The position numbers and the translations under genes were made by a program. Under the pieces are notes generated by a model. It was not told where the DNA came from, ran no database searches, and saw only the letters and a list, made by a program, of their open reading frames with translations. DNA of 24,873 nucleotides from DASYRM01 sp036004405 (lineage in GTDB: Bacteria; Acidobacteriota; Vicinamibacteria; Vicinamibacterales; UBA2999), in contig DASYRM010000226.1 of NCBI GenBank assembly GCA_036004405.1, forward strand, positions 1-24,873. Direction: 5' to 3'. Of this stretch, positions 14,384-22,152 are shown in pieces. Numbering within the stretch: the first letter of the stretch is position 1; the number at the start of each line of letters is the position of its first letter.

Positions 14384-16510
14384 TCAGACCTTGCGCGGTT
14401 CGGTGAGCGCCGGGACGTACATCTCCCGGACGTACTCCTTGACCATGCGCCTGGCGCTGAAGCGGGGGAGCACCGTGCGGATCGACTGCTTGACCGTCTG
14501 CAGCCAGCGGTGCGGGATGCCGGAGCCGTCGCGGTCGTAGAAGGCGGGCACCAGCTGCTGCTCGAGCAGCGTGTAAAGGGCCTGCGCGTCGGCCCAGTCC
14601 TGCGCGCCGTGGTCATCCGGGTGTGCGTTGCCGTCGATGAGCCAGCCGTTCTCGCCGGTGAACCCTTCGGCCCACCAGCCGTCGCCAATCGACAGGTGCG
14701 GCGTCCCGTTGATGGCCGCCTTCATCCCGCTGGTGCCGCTGGCTTCGAGCGGCTTGCGCGGGTTGTTCAGCCAGACGTCGCAGCCCTGCACCAGGAAGTG
14801 CGCCACGTGCAGGTCGTAGTCGTCCACCACCGCGATCCGTCCGCCGAACATCGGGTCGAGCGCGCGGTGATAGATGTGCTGCAGATGGTGTTTGCCGATG
14901 TCGTCGGCCGGGTGCGCCTTGCCCGCGAAGACGAACTGCACGGGACGACCCCACTTGTTGAGAATCGCCGCCAGACGCTGCGGGTCGGAGAAGAGCAGTT
15001 CGGGCCGCTTGTAGCCGGTGAAGCGCCGCGCGTAGCCGATGGTGAGCGCGCTCTGATCGAACATCGTGCCGGCGGCCACCACGCGCGCGGCCGCCCCGCC
15101 TTCGGTCGTCCACCGCTGGCGCGCGCGCTCGCGCACGAACTGGAAGAGGAAGGTGCGCAGCGCCACGCGCGCGTTCCACAGCTCCTCGTCGGGGATCTCG
15201 AGCACGCGCTCGCACAACTCGGGGTCGTCGTGGTTCTCCTGCCACTCGGGGCCAAGGTAGCGGTCGAGCAGGCGCGCGATCTCCGACGACATCCACGTCG
15301 GCACGTGCACGCCGTTGGTCAGCGACTTCACCGGCACCTTGTTCGCCGGCAGCTCCGGCCACAGCGGCTGCCACATCTGCCGCGTCACCTCGCCGTGCAG
15401 CTGGCTCACGCCGTTCACCGAGGCCGCCGAGCGCATCGCCAGCGCGGTCATGTTGAACATCGGACCGGCGCCGTTGTCGTGCGCGCCGAGGTCCACGAAG
15501 CGGGAGTGGTTTTCACCGAGGTCGCCCCACAGCCCGGCCAGGTGCGCCTCGACCATGCCGAACGAGAACGCGTCGTGCCCGGCCGGCACCGGCGTGTGCG
15601 TCGTGAACACCGTCGTGCGGCGCACTTCGGCGAGCGCGCTGTCGAAGGTCTGGCCGTGGTCGCACAGATCGCGGATGCGCTGCAGCACCACGAAGCCGGC
15701 GTGCCCTTCGTTGAGGTGGTAGAGCGCGGGCGTCAGGCCCAGCGCGCGCAGCGCGCGCACGCCGCCGATGCCGAGGACGATCTCCTGCTGCAGGCGCGTT
15801 TCACGGTCGCCGCCGTAGAGCCGTGCCGAGAGCTCGCGGTCCCGCGGCGCGTTTTCCGGCAGATCGGTGTCGAGCAGGTACAGCGTGACGCGGCCGGCGC
15901 GCACGCGCCACACGGCGGCCAGCACCGTGCGGTCGCCGAGCGGCACGGCGCTCACGCACGGCTTTCCGTCGGGTGTCAGCGCCGGCGCGATCGGCGCGTC
16001 TTCCCAGTTGAGCCGCTCGTAGTGTTCTTCCTGCCAGCCGTCCGGAGAGAGCACTTGATGGAAGTAGCCCTGCGGGTACATGAACCCGATGCCGACGAGC
16101 GGCACACCCAGGTCGCTGGCCTCCTTGCAGTGGTCGCCGGCCAGCACGCCCAGGCCACCGGCGTAGATCGGCAGCGACTGGTGCAGCGCGAACTCCGCGG
16201 AGAAGTAGGCGATCGTCGCGGCGGCGAGCGACGGATGCTCGCGTGCACACCAGGTGTTGCGCGCGACGCGCGCGGCGTCGAGCCCCGCGATCGCCTGGTC
16301 GTAGAAGTGCAGCCACTCGGTGCTGGCGACCGCGCGGGCAAGCGCGTCGTTCGAGATCGCCGTGAGCATCTTGACGGGGTTGTGGGCGGTCTGACGCCAC
16401 AGTGCGTAGTCGAGACGCCGGAAGACATTGCGTGCGGGCCGATTCCAGCTCCACCACAGATCGTTGGCCAGTTCGTTCAGGCGATGGACGCGGTTCGGCA
16501 GTTCTCGCAC
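14384..16510 (-). CDS. glgP: Alpha-glucan phosphorylase (GT35, DUF3417-containing type)
   Basis: 708 residues. The enzyme releases glucose-1-phosphate from glycogen or maltodextrins with pyridoxal phosphate. The N-terminus (RVHRLNELANDLWWSWNRPARNVFRRLD) is the DUF3417 domain seen in the shorter phosphorylase class. The core shows YFSAEFALHQSLPIYAGGLGVLAGDHCKEASD, VFTTHTPVPAGHD, and the PLP region EASGTSGMKAAINGT with the cofactor lysine near residue 597. The length fits this class, which is shorter than E. coli GlgP/MalP. Start GTG 16510 has AAGGA 6 nt upstream. Divergent from the small basic protein at 16675; no glg partner is in view. Confidence 0.95.
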   Translation of the reverse strand: MRELPNRVHRLNELANDLWWSWNRPARNVFRRLDYALWRQTAHNPVKMLTAISNDALARAVASTEWLHFYDQAIAGLDAARVARNTWCAREHPSLAAATIAYFSAEFALHQSLPIYAGGLGVLAGDHCKEASDLGVPLVGIGFMYPQGYFHQVLSPDGWQEEHYERLNWEDAPIAPALTPDGKPCVSAVPLGDRTVLAAVWRVRAGRVTLYLLDTDLPENAPRDRELSARLYGGDRETRLQQEIVLGIGGVRALRALGLTPALYHLNEGHAGFVVLQRIRDLCDHGQTFDSALAEVRRTTVFTTHTPVPAGHDAFSFGMVEAHLAGLWGDLGENHSRFVDLGAHDNGAGPMFNMTALAMRSAASVNGVSQLHGEVTRQMWQPLWPELPANKVPVKSLTNGVHVPTWMSSEIARLLDRYLGPEWQENHDDPELCERVLEIPDEELWNARVALRTFLFQFVRERARQRWTTEGGAAARVVAAGTMFDQSALTIGYARRFTGYKRPELLFSDPQRLAAILNKWGRPVQFVFAGKAHPADDIGKHHLQHIYHRALDPMFGGRIAVVDDYDLHVAHFLVQGCDVWLNNPRKPLEASGTSGMKAAINGTPHLSIGDGWWAEGFTGENGWLIDGNAHPDDHGAQDWADAQALYTLLEQQLVPAFYDRDGSGIPHRWLQTVKQSIRTVLPRFSARRMVKEYVREMYVPALTEPRKV

Positions 16511-16674
16511 ACCTAATCCTTATTCGAAGAAAGCTTCAGCTGTGAAATGGGCGGTTTGGCGCAAGGATGCAGTGCGGCCCGGGGCGCGGTCCGACTTTTG
16601 AGCACCGGCTCAGCCACGGGATCGTGTATTCTGAGCCTACGCCCGATCCTGGGCGTGCGCCAAGGAACTGAGCT
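16511..16674. promoter_or_regulatory. Divergent intergenic region between glgP and the 70-residue protein gene
   Basis: Holds the AAGGA ribosome binding site of glgP (16517-16521) and that of the small gene (AAGGA at 16662-16666). TATTCT at about 16627-16632 is a possible plus-strand -10. A GAGC/GGCTC short inverted repeat lies upstream of it. No clear -35 on either strand. Confidence 0.35.
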
Positions 16675-16887
16675 ATGGCCCCGAACGCCCGACCCACTGC
16701 CGCGAAGCGAGAGCGCGAAAAGTCGCTCGCAGAGCGCCGCCAGATGAAGTCAGCCCGCCGTCGCGATGCGAAGGAGCGGAAGGCAACCGCCGGTCCCCGT
16801 AGCGACGGTATCGATCCCGATATCGCCGACATCAAGCTGGGCCCGCAGCCGCTGGCCGACTGGCAGGTCGAAGACACCGAGAGTTGA
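16675..16887 (+). CDS. Small highly basic protein of unknown function
   Basis: 70 residues. The N-terminal half is extremely basic and probably one long helix (AAKREREKSLAERRQMKSARRRDAKERK). The C-terminal half is acidic and ends in IADIKLGPQPLADWQVEDTES. It has no signal peptide. AAGGA 8 nt before the ATG supports expression. The charge layout suggests nucleic-acid or ribosome contact, but this is inference; I do not recognise a named family. Confidence 0.7.
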   Translation: MAPNARPTAAKREREKSLAERRQMKSARRRDAKERKATAGPRSDGIDPDIADIKLGPQPLADWQVEDTES

Positions 16888-16891
16888 TCGA

Positions 16892-16999
16892 GTGGCGCGG
16901 CCCGCAAAGAACGCGGACCGCGCGCAGTATCTGGCAAACCGGCTTAACGCCGGTTCGCGGTTTCAGCCCGAAGGCCAGGAGCCGGTTCCCTTCTCGTAA
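16892..16999 (+). CDS. Possible 35-residue small protein
   Basis: GTG 16892 opens 4 nt after the stop of the 70-residue gene and reads MARPAKNADRAQYLANRLNAGSRFQ then PEGQEPVPFS, ending at TAA 16997. The composition looks like a protein (a helix followed by a Pro/Glu tail), and third positions are mostly G/C. GAG-rich sequence upstream is a weak ribosome binding site; coupling to the upstream stop is possible. It is short enough that chance cannot be ruled out. Confidence 0.4.
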   Translation: MARPAKNADRAQYLANRLNAGSRFQPEGQEPVPFS

Positions 17000-17009
17000 G
17001 CCCCCCCGA

Positions 17010-17774
17010 TCAGTTAGCCGCGAAACAGTAGAGCAGGCCGGCGCCGCCGGTCGCCACCAGGTTGGCCTGGCTGCAGCCTGCCGACTTGTGCGTGGCGTTC
17101 CACGACGAGTTGCCGCCACCGGTGCGGTCGTGATGGCCGAGCCATACGCCCGGACCCTGGCCGCGCGGTGTGCCCGCTGGCGGCGAGGCGTTGCTCGTGT
17201 AGTTGCTGCACGTGTTGTCGTCGGAGCCCGCACGCGCGCGCCCGAACGAATCCGAGCCGGTCAGGATGTCGTGCTGGTTCGGCATGTCGCCGACGCCGTT
17301 GACGACGGTGCCCTTCTCGGTGAGTGCGAACGTCTTGTTGATCGAGTTGCGATCGCGTTCGACGTCGCCGTGCAGGTCCGCCACGTTGTTGGCGATGAGC
17401 TGGCCGTTCTTGTTGTACCAGGGGCCCGCGCCGATGCGATCGCGCGCGTTGACCGCCGGCTGGCCGTTGGCGGCGCTGGTGCTCAGATACGCGCGCCACG
17501 TCCGTCCGGGCGGCGTGGGAATCGCACCAGCCTGCGCCATCTGCGCGCAGTAGGCGTCGGCCCCCGCGAGGCCGCCGTAGTTGGCGCCGTCGCCCTTGCC
17601 CACACTGGTAATGAAGAATGACGCCGGGCCCGCCGGGCCGCCACGGCCGCCGCCCGCCGGGGCCTGACCCGCCGGTGCGCCGGCCGGCGGAGCCTGCGGC
17701 GCCTGGGCGAACGCGACCAGAGACGCGGCCGCGGCCAGGCCGATTGCCGCGAAGACGTGTTGCACCTTCCGCAT
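17010..17774 (-). CDS. Secreted lectin-like / DUF1554-like protein
   Basis: 254 residues. The signal peptide is MRKVQHVFAAIGLAAAASLVAFAQ, followed by a Pro/Ala/Gly-rich linker (residues 25-50). The globular part begins FFITSVGKGDGANYGGLAGADAYCAQMA and continues TWRAYLSTSAANGQPAVNARDRIGAGPWYN, the pattern of C-type-lectin-like DUF1554 proteins found in Leptospira and others. Four cysteines (in ADAYCAQ, DDNTCSNY, SAGCSQAN and LYCFAAN) could form two disulphides. Function is unknown; surface adhesion is only a guess from the fold. The long frame to 17906 is rejected because AAGGAGG lies directly upstream of ATG 17774. It converges with the small genes at 16675-16999. Confidence 0.75.
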   Translation of the reverse strand: MRKVQHVFAAIGLAAAASLVAFAQAPQAPPAGAPAGQAPAGGGRGGPAGPASFFITSVGKGDGANYGGLAGADAYCAQMAQAGAIPTPPGRTWRAYLSTSAANGQPAVNARDRIGAGPWYNKNGQLIANNVADLHGDVERDRNSINKTFALTEKGTVVNGVGDMPNQHDILTGSDSFGRARAGSDDNTCSNYTSNASPPAGTPRGQGPGVWLGHHDRTGGGNSSWNATHKSAGCSQANLVATGGAGLLYCFAAN

Positions 17775-17805
17775 TGCACTCCCTCCTTGGATGTCGTCGC
17801 CCGCC

Positions 17806-17829
17806 GGGGCAGGTCTGAAGATCCGCCCC
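17806..17829. repeat. Imperfect TTCA-loop hairpin in a divergent gap
   Basis: Arms GGGGCAGGTC (17806-17815) and GATCCGCCCC (17820-17829) around TGAA, with one A/C mismatch and one G-U pair. Same family as the hairpin at 14351-14377, but here it lies between two divergent genes, so it is not a simple terminator. A second small hairpin (TCGGCTC/GAGCCGA, loop GTCT, 17860-17877) follows. Confidence 0.6.
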
Positions 17830-17906
17830 GTACCCTCCGGGCGCAACGTTTTCAATACGTCGGCTCGTCTGAGCCGAGGTAAGGTAACACAGGGATACGG
17901 GGGCAC

Positions 17907-18839
17907 ATGGCGCGCCGTTTACGGCCGGATGCGCGGGTATTCGCCAGCGTCTCGCTGGTGGCGGGGCTCGCCCTCGTGACGCTCGACCGTTTCCCGCTCG
18001 CCGCCCAGAGCCCTTCGGCCGCCCCGGGTGAGCTTCTCGACCGAATTTCGAACTACGTGCAGGCGTACTACGCGCGTGCGCAGAGCCTCATGGTGGAAGA
18101 GACGGTGACGGTGCAGCCGATCAGAGGCGATCTGGCCCCGGACGGCTTCGCGCGTTCGCTGCTGTACGACCTCCGGTTCGAGTGGACGCCGGGCAGTGGC
18201 GACGAGAAGCCGAGGGTCGAAGTGGTGCGCGAACTGCTGCGCGCCAACCGGCGGCCGGTCAAACCGGGCGACGAGCCGAAGTGTCTGGATCCGGCGCCGG
18301 TCACACCCGAGCCGCTTGAATTCCTGCTGCCCGGACATCACGCCGACTACACATTCACCGATGGCACCCGGACATGGCTCGACGGCCAGGAGATGCTCGT
18401 GATCGAGTACGTGCCACGGTCATCGGGAAAGCCGAAAGCCACGCTGGACCCGAAGGGCACCGGTGACAAGGAGTGCATTTCAATGGACGTGCCGCGGCGG
18501 TTTCGCGGGCGGATCTGGGTCGATCCTGAAACCGCGGCGGTGCGACGCATCGACGAGTCGCTGATGGGGCCTACCGACGTGCCGCTCCCGAGGGAAGTGC
18601 TGCGGCGGTCGGGGTTCGGCGGCGGGCTCTACATCACGCTCACGCGATCCGACAGCTCGGTGCGCTACGGCGCCGTGTCGTTTGCCGATCCCGAAGAAAC
18701 GCTGATGCTGCCGACGTCGATCGAGAACGTGTGGATCACGATCGCGGGCGCGATCCGCGGCGTCCGCATGACGCAGCAGTACCGCAATTACAGGCGGTTC
18801 CTCACGGAATCGAGAATAGTGCAGGAGTGGGGCAGGTGA
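17907..18839 (+). CDS. Exported protein of unknown function
   Basis: 310 residues. The N-terminal hydrophobic segment VFASVSLVAGLALVTLDRFPLAAQS looks like a signal peptide with an A-x-A-like end. The mature part begins LLDRISNYVQAYYARAQSLMVEETVTVQ, typical of acidobacterial exported proteins in which a helix is followed by beta-strands, such as DYTFTDGTRTWLDGQEMLVIEYV and RFRGRIWVDPETAAVRRIDESL. This last pattern recalls outer-membrane lipoprotein-sorting (LolA/MucB-like) folds, but the match is weak and I assign no function. The start at 17907 has GGGGG upstream as the only ribosome-binding candidate. Confidence 0.75.
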   Translation: MARRLRPDARVFASVSLVAGLALVTLDRFPLAAQSPSAAPGELLDRISNYVQAYYARAQSLMVEETVTVQPIRGDLAPDGFARSLLYDLRFEWTPGSGDEKPRVEVVRELLRANRRPVKPGDEPKCLDPAPVTPEPLEFLLPGHHADYTFTDGTRTWLDGQEMLVIEYVPRSSGKPKATLDPKGTGDKECISMDVPRRFRGRIWVDPETAAVRRIDESLMGPTDVPLPREVLRRSGFGGGLYITLTRSDSSVRYGAVSFADPEETLMLPTSIENVWITIAGAIRGVRMTQQYRNYRRFLTESRIVQEWGR

Positions 18840-18841
18840 GC

Positions 18842-18917
18842 AGGTAGGCAGGTAGGCGGGTGGGGCGCCTGAATCGAGACGCCCTGCCTGCTTACCAGCC
18901 TACCTGCCCACCCGCCG
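18842..18917. repeat. GTAGGCAG-type short repeats in two opposing arrays
   Basis: The left array (18842-18865) is CAGGTAGG/CAGGTAGG/CGGGTGGG; the right array (18882-18917) is the complementary kind (CCTGCCTG, GCCTACCTGCCC, ACCCGCC). Together they form a degenerate inverted repeat in the gap between two convergent genes. Confidence 0.75.
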
Positions 18918-18920
18918 CGG

Positions 18921-18939
18921 GCTAGCGCGAAGCGCTAGC
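18921..18939. terminator. Hairpin overlapping the stop of the GTW-protein gene
   Basis: Arms GCTAGCGC (18921-18928) and GCGCTAGC (18932-18939), loop GAA. The minus-strand stop TAG (18935-18937) lies inside the right arm. No U-tract; position between convergent ends suggests a terminator or 3'-end structure. Confidence 0.5.
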
Positions 18940-19816
18940 GGGGGTTGTCGTGGTGTGAACCGTCCACGATGTGCGCCAGGTCGCGGTCCTCGCAGCGTGC
19001 GGGCTCCTCGAGCTCCTGCGACGTCACCCACATCGTGTAGGGCTTCGAGGCCCACGGCTCGGTGAGCACGGCCGGGTCGTGCGATGTGGCGGTGTACTCG
19101 ATCGTGTCGCCCACGCGCCGCAGCCGCTCCACCACTTTCAGGCCGCCGGTGTGGAACGCGCCGTTGTCGGTCAGCCACGTGTCCTCGTTGAAGTTCGTGG
19201 TCTCGACAACGAGCGTGTCACCCTCGAAGTGACCGATCGAATCCCCCAGGAAGCTCGCGGGCATGTCCTTGCGGTACGTCGTGCGGCCGTCCACCGGGAT
19301 GATCCGGAAGAACGCGCCGTTGACGTCGTCGTACAGGAACACTACTTCCTTCGAGTTCTGGACGATCTTTCCCGGAGGTCCGAGGCGCGGGATTCCGGGC
19401 GCCAGGCACTTCAGCACGTTGTCGGTATCCACCTGGCGGGTACTGAGGTCCTTCACCTTGGCCAGGAACTCCGGCTTGTATTTCGGGAAGAGCGCCTGCG
19501 GCGGATTGGCCTGCGCGGGGCGCGGCGCGGCGGCGGGCGGCGCTGCCGGACGCGGCGCGGCGGGCGCGCAGCCGCGGAGGCAGATCGTGCCGTCGGCCAG
19601 CTTCTCGGGCCGCACGAACTCGATGCCGCCGAGGTGATCCCAGGTGCCGTTGAAGTCCGGCTTGCCGTTGAGATGCGGCGTCGGCTTGGCCGAGAGCTTG
19701 GCCAGCAGGTCGGCGGTGCCGCGCGGCGCGGCTTGCTGCGCCCCGAGCGACGCCGCGGCGGCGAGCGCGCTGATGACCAGGGCGGCGGTCAGCGATCGAC
19801 GAATGGTGTGCCTCAT
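18935..19816 (-). CDS. Secreted 'GTW' protein of acidobacterial type, unknown function
   Basis: 293 residues. The signal peptide is MRHTIRRSLTAALVISALAAAASLGAQ. Recognisable family marks are PDFNGTWDHLGG near residue 53, a Pro/Ala-rich insertion (about 84-104), LKCLAPGIPRLGPPGKIVQ, FFRIIPVDGRTTYRKDMPASFLGDSIGHFEGDTLVVETTNFNEDTWL, and VERLRRVGDTIEYTATSHDPAVLTEPW. Proteins of this kind are abundant and uncharacterised in Acidobacteria; the repeated strands suggest a lipocalin-like or beta-rich fold. GAGGA lies upstream of ATG 19816. It follows the DUF6152 gene by 33 nt, and the pair is probably one transcript. Confidence 0.85.
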   Translation of the reverse strand: MRHTIRRSLTAALVISALAAAASLGAQQAAPRGTADLLAKLSAKPTPHLNGKPDFNGTWDHLGGIEFVRPEKLADGTICLRGCAPAAPRPAAPPAAAPRPAQANPPQALFPKYKPEFLAKVKDLSTRQVDTDNVLKCLAPGIPRLGPPGKIVQNSKEVVFLYDDVNGAFFRIIPVDGRTTYRKDMPASFLGDSIGHFEGDTLVVETTNFNEDTWLTDNGAFHTGGLKVVERLRRVGDTIEYTATSHDPAVLTEPWASKPYTMWVTSQELEEPARCEDRDLAHIVDGSHHDNPR

Positions 19817-19849
19817 ACGTCTGTCCTCGTGTGATGCGATGACCGTTCG

Positions 19850-20242
19850 CTAACGGCGCGACAGCTCGATCTTATGGCCGTCTGCGTAGGTGATGGTGTT
19901 GACCCAGCCCAGGTGCTTCGTGCCGTCTCGCGCCGGAATGCACTCGATGGTCACGACCTCGCCCACCTTGCCCGAAATCGATTCCTTCGTGAGCCCGGCG
20001 CGGCGCGCCATCGCCGTCGGCACGGTGCCAAGCGACCAGGTGACCGTCTCGCCGTCGGTTTTGACGTCGATGTAGAGATAGATGTGCGGGTTGACCCAGT
20101 CCACTTTCGAGATCACCCCTTTGAGGGTGACCGACTTCGACTCGTCGAACTGGCCCGCAACCGAATGATGAGCCGACAGCACGGACGCCGTGGCCACAAC
20201 GGCAACGACGGCCAGCGCGACGCCCAGAAGTCTGTGGCGCAT
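19850..20242 (-). CDS. DUF6152 family exported protein
   Basis: 130 residues. The signal peptide MRHRLLGVALAVVAVVATASVLSA is followed by the invariant HHSVAGQFDESKSVTLKGVISKVDWVNPHIYLYIDV, typical of DUF6152. The rest is an OB-fold-like small barrel (VTWSLGTVPTAMARRAGL, GEVVTIECIPARDGTKHLGWVNTITYADG). Family function is unknown; the twin histidines after the cleavage site suggest metal binding, which is inference. GAGGAGG lies 6 nt before ATG 20242. The long frame above 20242 is the shadow of the regulator gene and is not part of this protein. Confidence 0.85.
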   Translation of the reverse strand: MRHRLLGVALAVVAVVATASVLSAHHSVAGQFDESKSVTLKGVISKVDWVNPHIYLYIDVKTDGETVTWSLGTVPTAMARRAGLTKESISGKVGEVVTIECIPARDGTKHLGWVNTITYADGHKIELSRR

Positions 20243-20273
20243 TAAGAGCCTCCTCGCTTTCGTATGGCGAAGA

Positions 20274-20302
20274 ATGCTAGTCCCGCCCCCGAGGGGCGTC
20301 AA
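20274..20302 (-). promoter_or_regulatory. Strong promoter for the DUF6152-GTW unit, with a palindrome in its spacer
   Basis: On the minus strand TTGACG (20297-20302) and TAGCAT (20274-20279) are separated by exactly 17 nt, giving a start near 20267 and a leader of about 25 nt with GAGGAGG. The spacer holds CGCCCC/GGGGCG (20284-20289, 20293-20298), which could be an operator or the end of the regulator transcript. Best promoter match in the window. Confidence 0.65.
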
Positions 20303-20313
20303 GGAGCCCGGCG

Positions 20314-21732
20314 CTAGCCCTTGAAACGGCGGCAGTCGATGGCGTGCTTGCGGACCTTGTAGTTGAAGATGCGGTCGGTGGTCTGCAGCAGCCGCGCCGC
20401 CCGGCTGCGGACGCCGCGCGCGGCGCGCAGCGCGTCCAGGAGCAGATCCTTCTCGTAGGCGTCGAGCGACTCGGACAGGCTGAAGGGCGCGGGCAGGCCG
20501 CCGCCGTCCGCGGCGTGGATGGCGGGCGACAGATGGTGGCCGTGCACTACCTCGTCGTCGCAGAGGAGCACGGCCCGCTCGATGACGTTGGCGAGCTCGC
20601 GTACGTGGCCGGGCCACGGGTAGCGCGTGAGCATGTCGAGCGCGCGCGCCGAAATCCGGCTGGCGCTCTTGCCGTGGTCGCAGGCGAACTTGGCCAGGAA
20701 GTAGTCGGCCAGCAGCGGTATGTCGGCCTGGCGGTCGCGAAGGTTCGGGACCGCGATCGAGAAGCCGCTCAGGCGGTGGAACACGTCGGCGCGGAAGCGG
20801 TGATCGGACACGGCGCGTTCGAGGCTCGTCTCCGACGTGGCAATCACCCTGACGTGCGGATTGAGCGCGGAGGAGGCGTGCGCGGAGGCGAACTCGCGCT
20901 GCTGCAGGACGCGCATCAGCTGCGACTGGGCGGCGGCCTGCAGCTCGTGCACGTCGTCGAGGAACAGCGTGCCGCCGTCCGCCAGCGGCGGGCGCTTCTT
21001 GTGTGCGTCGCGTCCGCGGAACAGGTCGAGCAGATCGGATTCCAGGTTCGCGGTCGCGGCGCGGCAGCTGTACTCCACGAACGGCTTGCGCGCCCACGGC
21101 GAGCTGTGGTGCAGCGTCCGCGCCAGGAATTCCTTGCCGGTGCCCGCCTCGCCCTCGAGCAGGACCGGCGTGCCCGTGGGCGCCGCGCGCGAGACGAGCT
21201 CGCACACCTGCCGCATGGCTTCACTGTTGCCGATGATGCTCGTGAGGTCGTGCCGGCCGTGCAACCGGCTCCGCAGGCGGCTGTTCTCGTCGGTGAGCCG
21301 CGCGCGCTCGCCGATGCGCGCGCGGTGGGCCGTCATCGCCGGCCCGATGAACTGCGCGAGATGCTTGAGCAGCGCCGTTACCTGCTCGGGTGTGGCGGAC
21401 GACTGCGGCGCGAGCTCCACGGCCATCGAGCCGATGGTGCCCTGGTTCGTCACGATGGGGATGGAGACAGCGCCGCCGGATCCGCCCGCGGCGCCGGCGC
21501 TGCGGGCTTCACCGTGCAAGGGGCTGGCCTCGTCGGTGATGTCGAGGACCGCCAGCGCCGCGAGCCCCTCGGCCACGAGCAGTTCCGCGATGTGCGGCAG
21601 CGCGAGCGCGGCGTCTTCCACCCACAGCGCGCGGCTGGCCTCGGCCACGATGGCGGCCGCGCGCAGCGCGACGCGGTCGTCCGCCGCCGAGGCCACACTG
21701 GTCACCTTTCGCGAGTCGGGGTTCTGAGCCAC
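20314..21732 (-). CDS. AAA+ transcriptional regulator of the bEBP/NifA-AnfA type lacking the GAFTGA loop
   Basis: 472 residues from GTG 21732. A GAF-like sensor (about 20-135) is followed by a short coiled linker, then the sigma54-interaction-type AAA+ domain: Walker A GEAGTGKE (195-201), Walker B GGTLFLDD (253-260), FRADVFHRLSGF with arginine residues (313-320), and the sensor II region WPGHVRELANVIERA. The C-terminal helix-turn-helix is ARGVRSRAARLLQTTDRIFNYKVRKHAIDCRRFKG, like AnfA/NifA relatives. Between LESDLLDLFRGRD and the Walker B strand the GAFTGA loop is gone and about six residues are missing, so direct sigma54 activation is unlikely. The frame stays open to 22002; the start is uncertain and could lie upstream (first in-frame ATG at 21951). 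The DUF6152-GTW unit lies 71 nt downstream and is a possible target. Confidence 0.85.
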   Translation of the reverse strand: MAQNPDSRKVTSVASAADDRVALRAAAIVAEASRALWVEDAALALPHIAELLVAEGLAALAVLDITDEASPLHGEARSAGAAGGSGGAVSIPIVTNQGTIGSMAVELAPQSSATPEQVTALLKHLAQFIGPAMTAHRARIGERARLTDENSRLRSRLHGRHDLTSIIGNSEAMRQVCELVSRAAPTGTPVLLEGEAGTGKEFLARTLHHSSPWARKPFVEYSCRAATANLESDLLDLFRGRDAHKKRPPLADGGTLFLDDVHELQAAAQSQLMRVLQQREFASAHASSALNPHVRVIATSETSLERAVSDHRFRADVFHRLSGFSIAVPNLRDRQADIPLLADYFLAKFACDHGKSASRISARALDMLTRYPWPGHVRELANVIERAVLLCDDEVVHGHHLSPAIHAADGGGLPAPFSLSESLDAYEKDLLLDALRAARGVRSRAARLLQTTDRIFNYKVRKHAIDCRRFKG

Positions 21733-22090
21733 CAGCGTGCCTGCCCCCGGGTCCGCCGCCGGCCCCGGCCATCGTTCACGCTGCCCAAAAAAGCAAAAGG
21801 AACGCCAGAAGGCCGGGCTGGCAGTCAGTCCCTGATCCGCGATTTCATTGGGAAAACATCGAAGAGGAGTGGCGCCGCGCGCCGCTCGGCGGACTTTTTT
21901 GTAGCGAGGCCGCGAATCGCCCACACCGGTGTCGTAAGTCTCCGCGGTCATCCCGGGAGCAAGGCGGTCGCGGCACCCCCCGCGACGGCCGCGGCTCGAC
22001 AAATGTGTATTCGAACCGGGAAAACGCGAACGGCGTTGTAGCAGCGGCTGGGAAGGGCTGGAAGTGACTCGTTAAGTTGGGGGACAGTCC
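21733..22090. other. Gap upstream of the regulator; no gene seen
   Basis: The regulator frame remains open through part of this stretch, but its translation here (Arg/Gly-rich, then PAFWRSFCFFGQRERWPG) does not look like a conserved domain. Two A/T-richer patches (poly-A around 21785-21800 and poly-T near 21894) could belong to promoters. No RNA gene is recognised. Confidence 0.5.
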
Positions 22091-22152
22091 ACCTTCGCGT
22101 GGGCTGGCTTGCCAACCGAAGCTCACGTCCGTGTGCCAGCGTGAGCGAAGGT
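22091..22152. repeat. Inverted repeat next to the tRNA 3' end with two alternative hairpins
   Basis: ACCTTCGC (22091-22098) pairs with GCGAAGGT (22145-22152), and inside it GCTGGC (22103-22108) pairs with GCCAGC (22135-22140), with symmetric 4-nt internal loops. A competing 7-bp hairpin joins GCTCACG (22121-22127) and CGTGAGC (22140-22146). It starts exactly where the tRNA CCA ends, so it may be the tRNA terminator or a dispersed element. Confidence 0.6.

Noticed and set aside
14510..16516. Long plus-strand open frame opposite glgP
   Set aside because: Complement of a fully recognised phosphorylase; low-complexity Val/Arg/His composition.
20243..21205. A large protein fused to DUF6152
   Set aside because: The upstream part is an off-frame reading of the regulator; ATG 20242 has a strong GAGGAGG and starts a signal peptide.
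20344..22041. Long plus-strand open frame opposite the AAA+ regulator
   Set aside because: Shadow frame; the minus strand gives clear Walker motifs and HTH.
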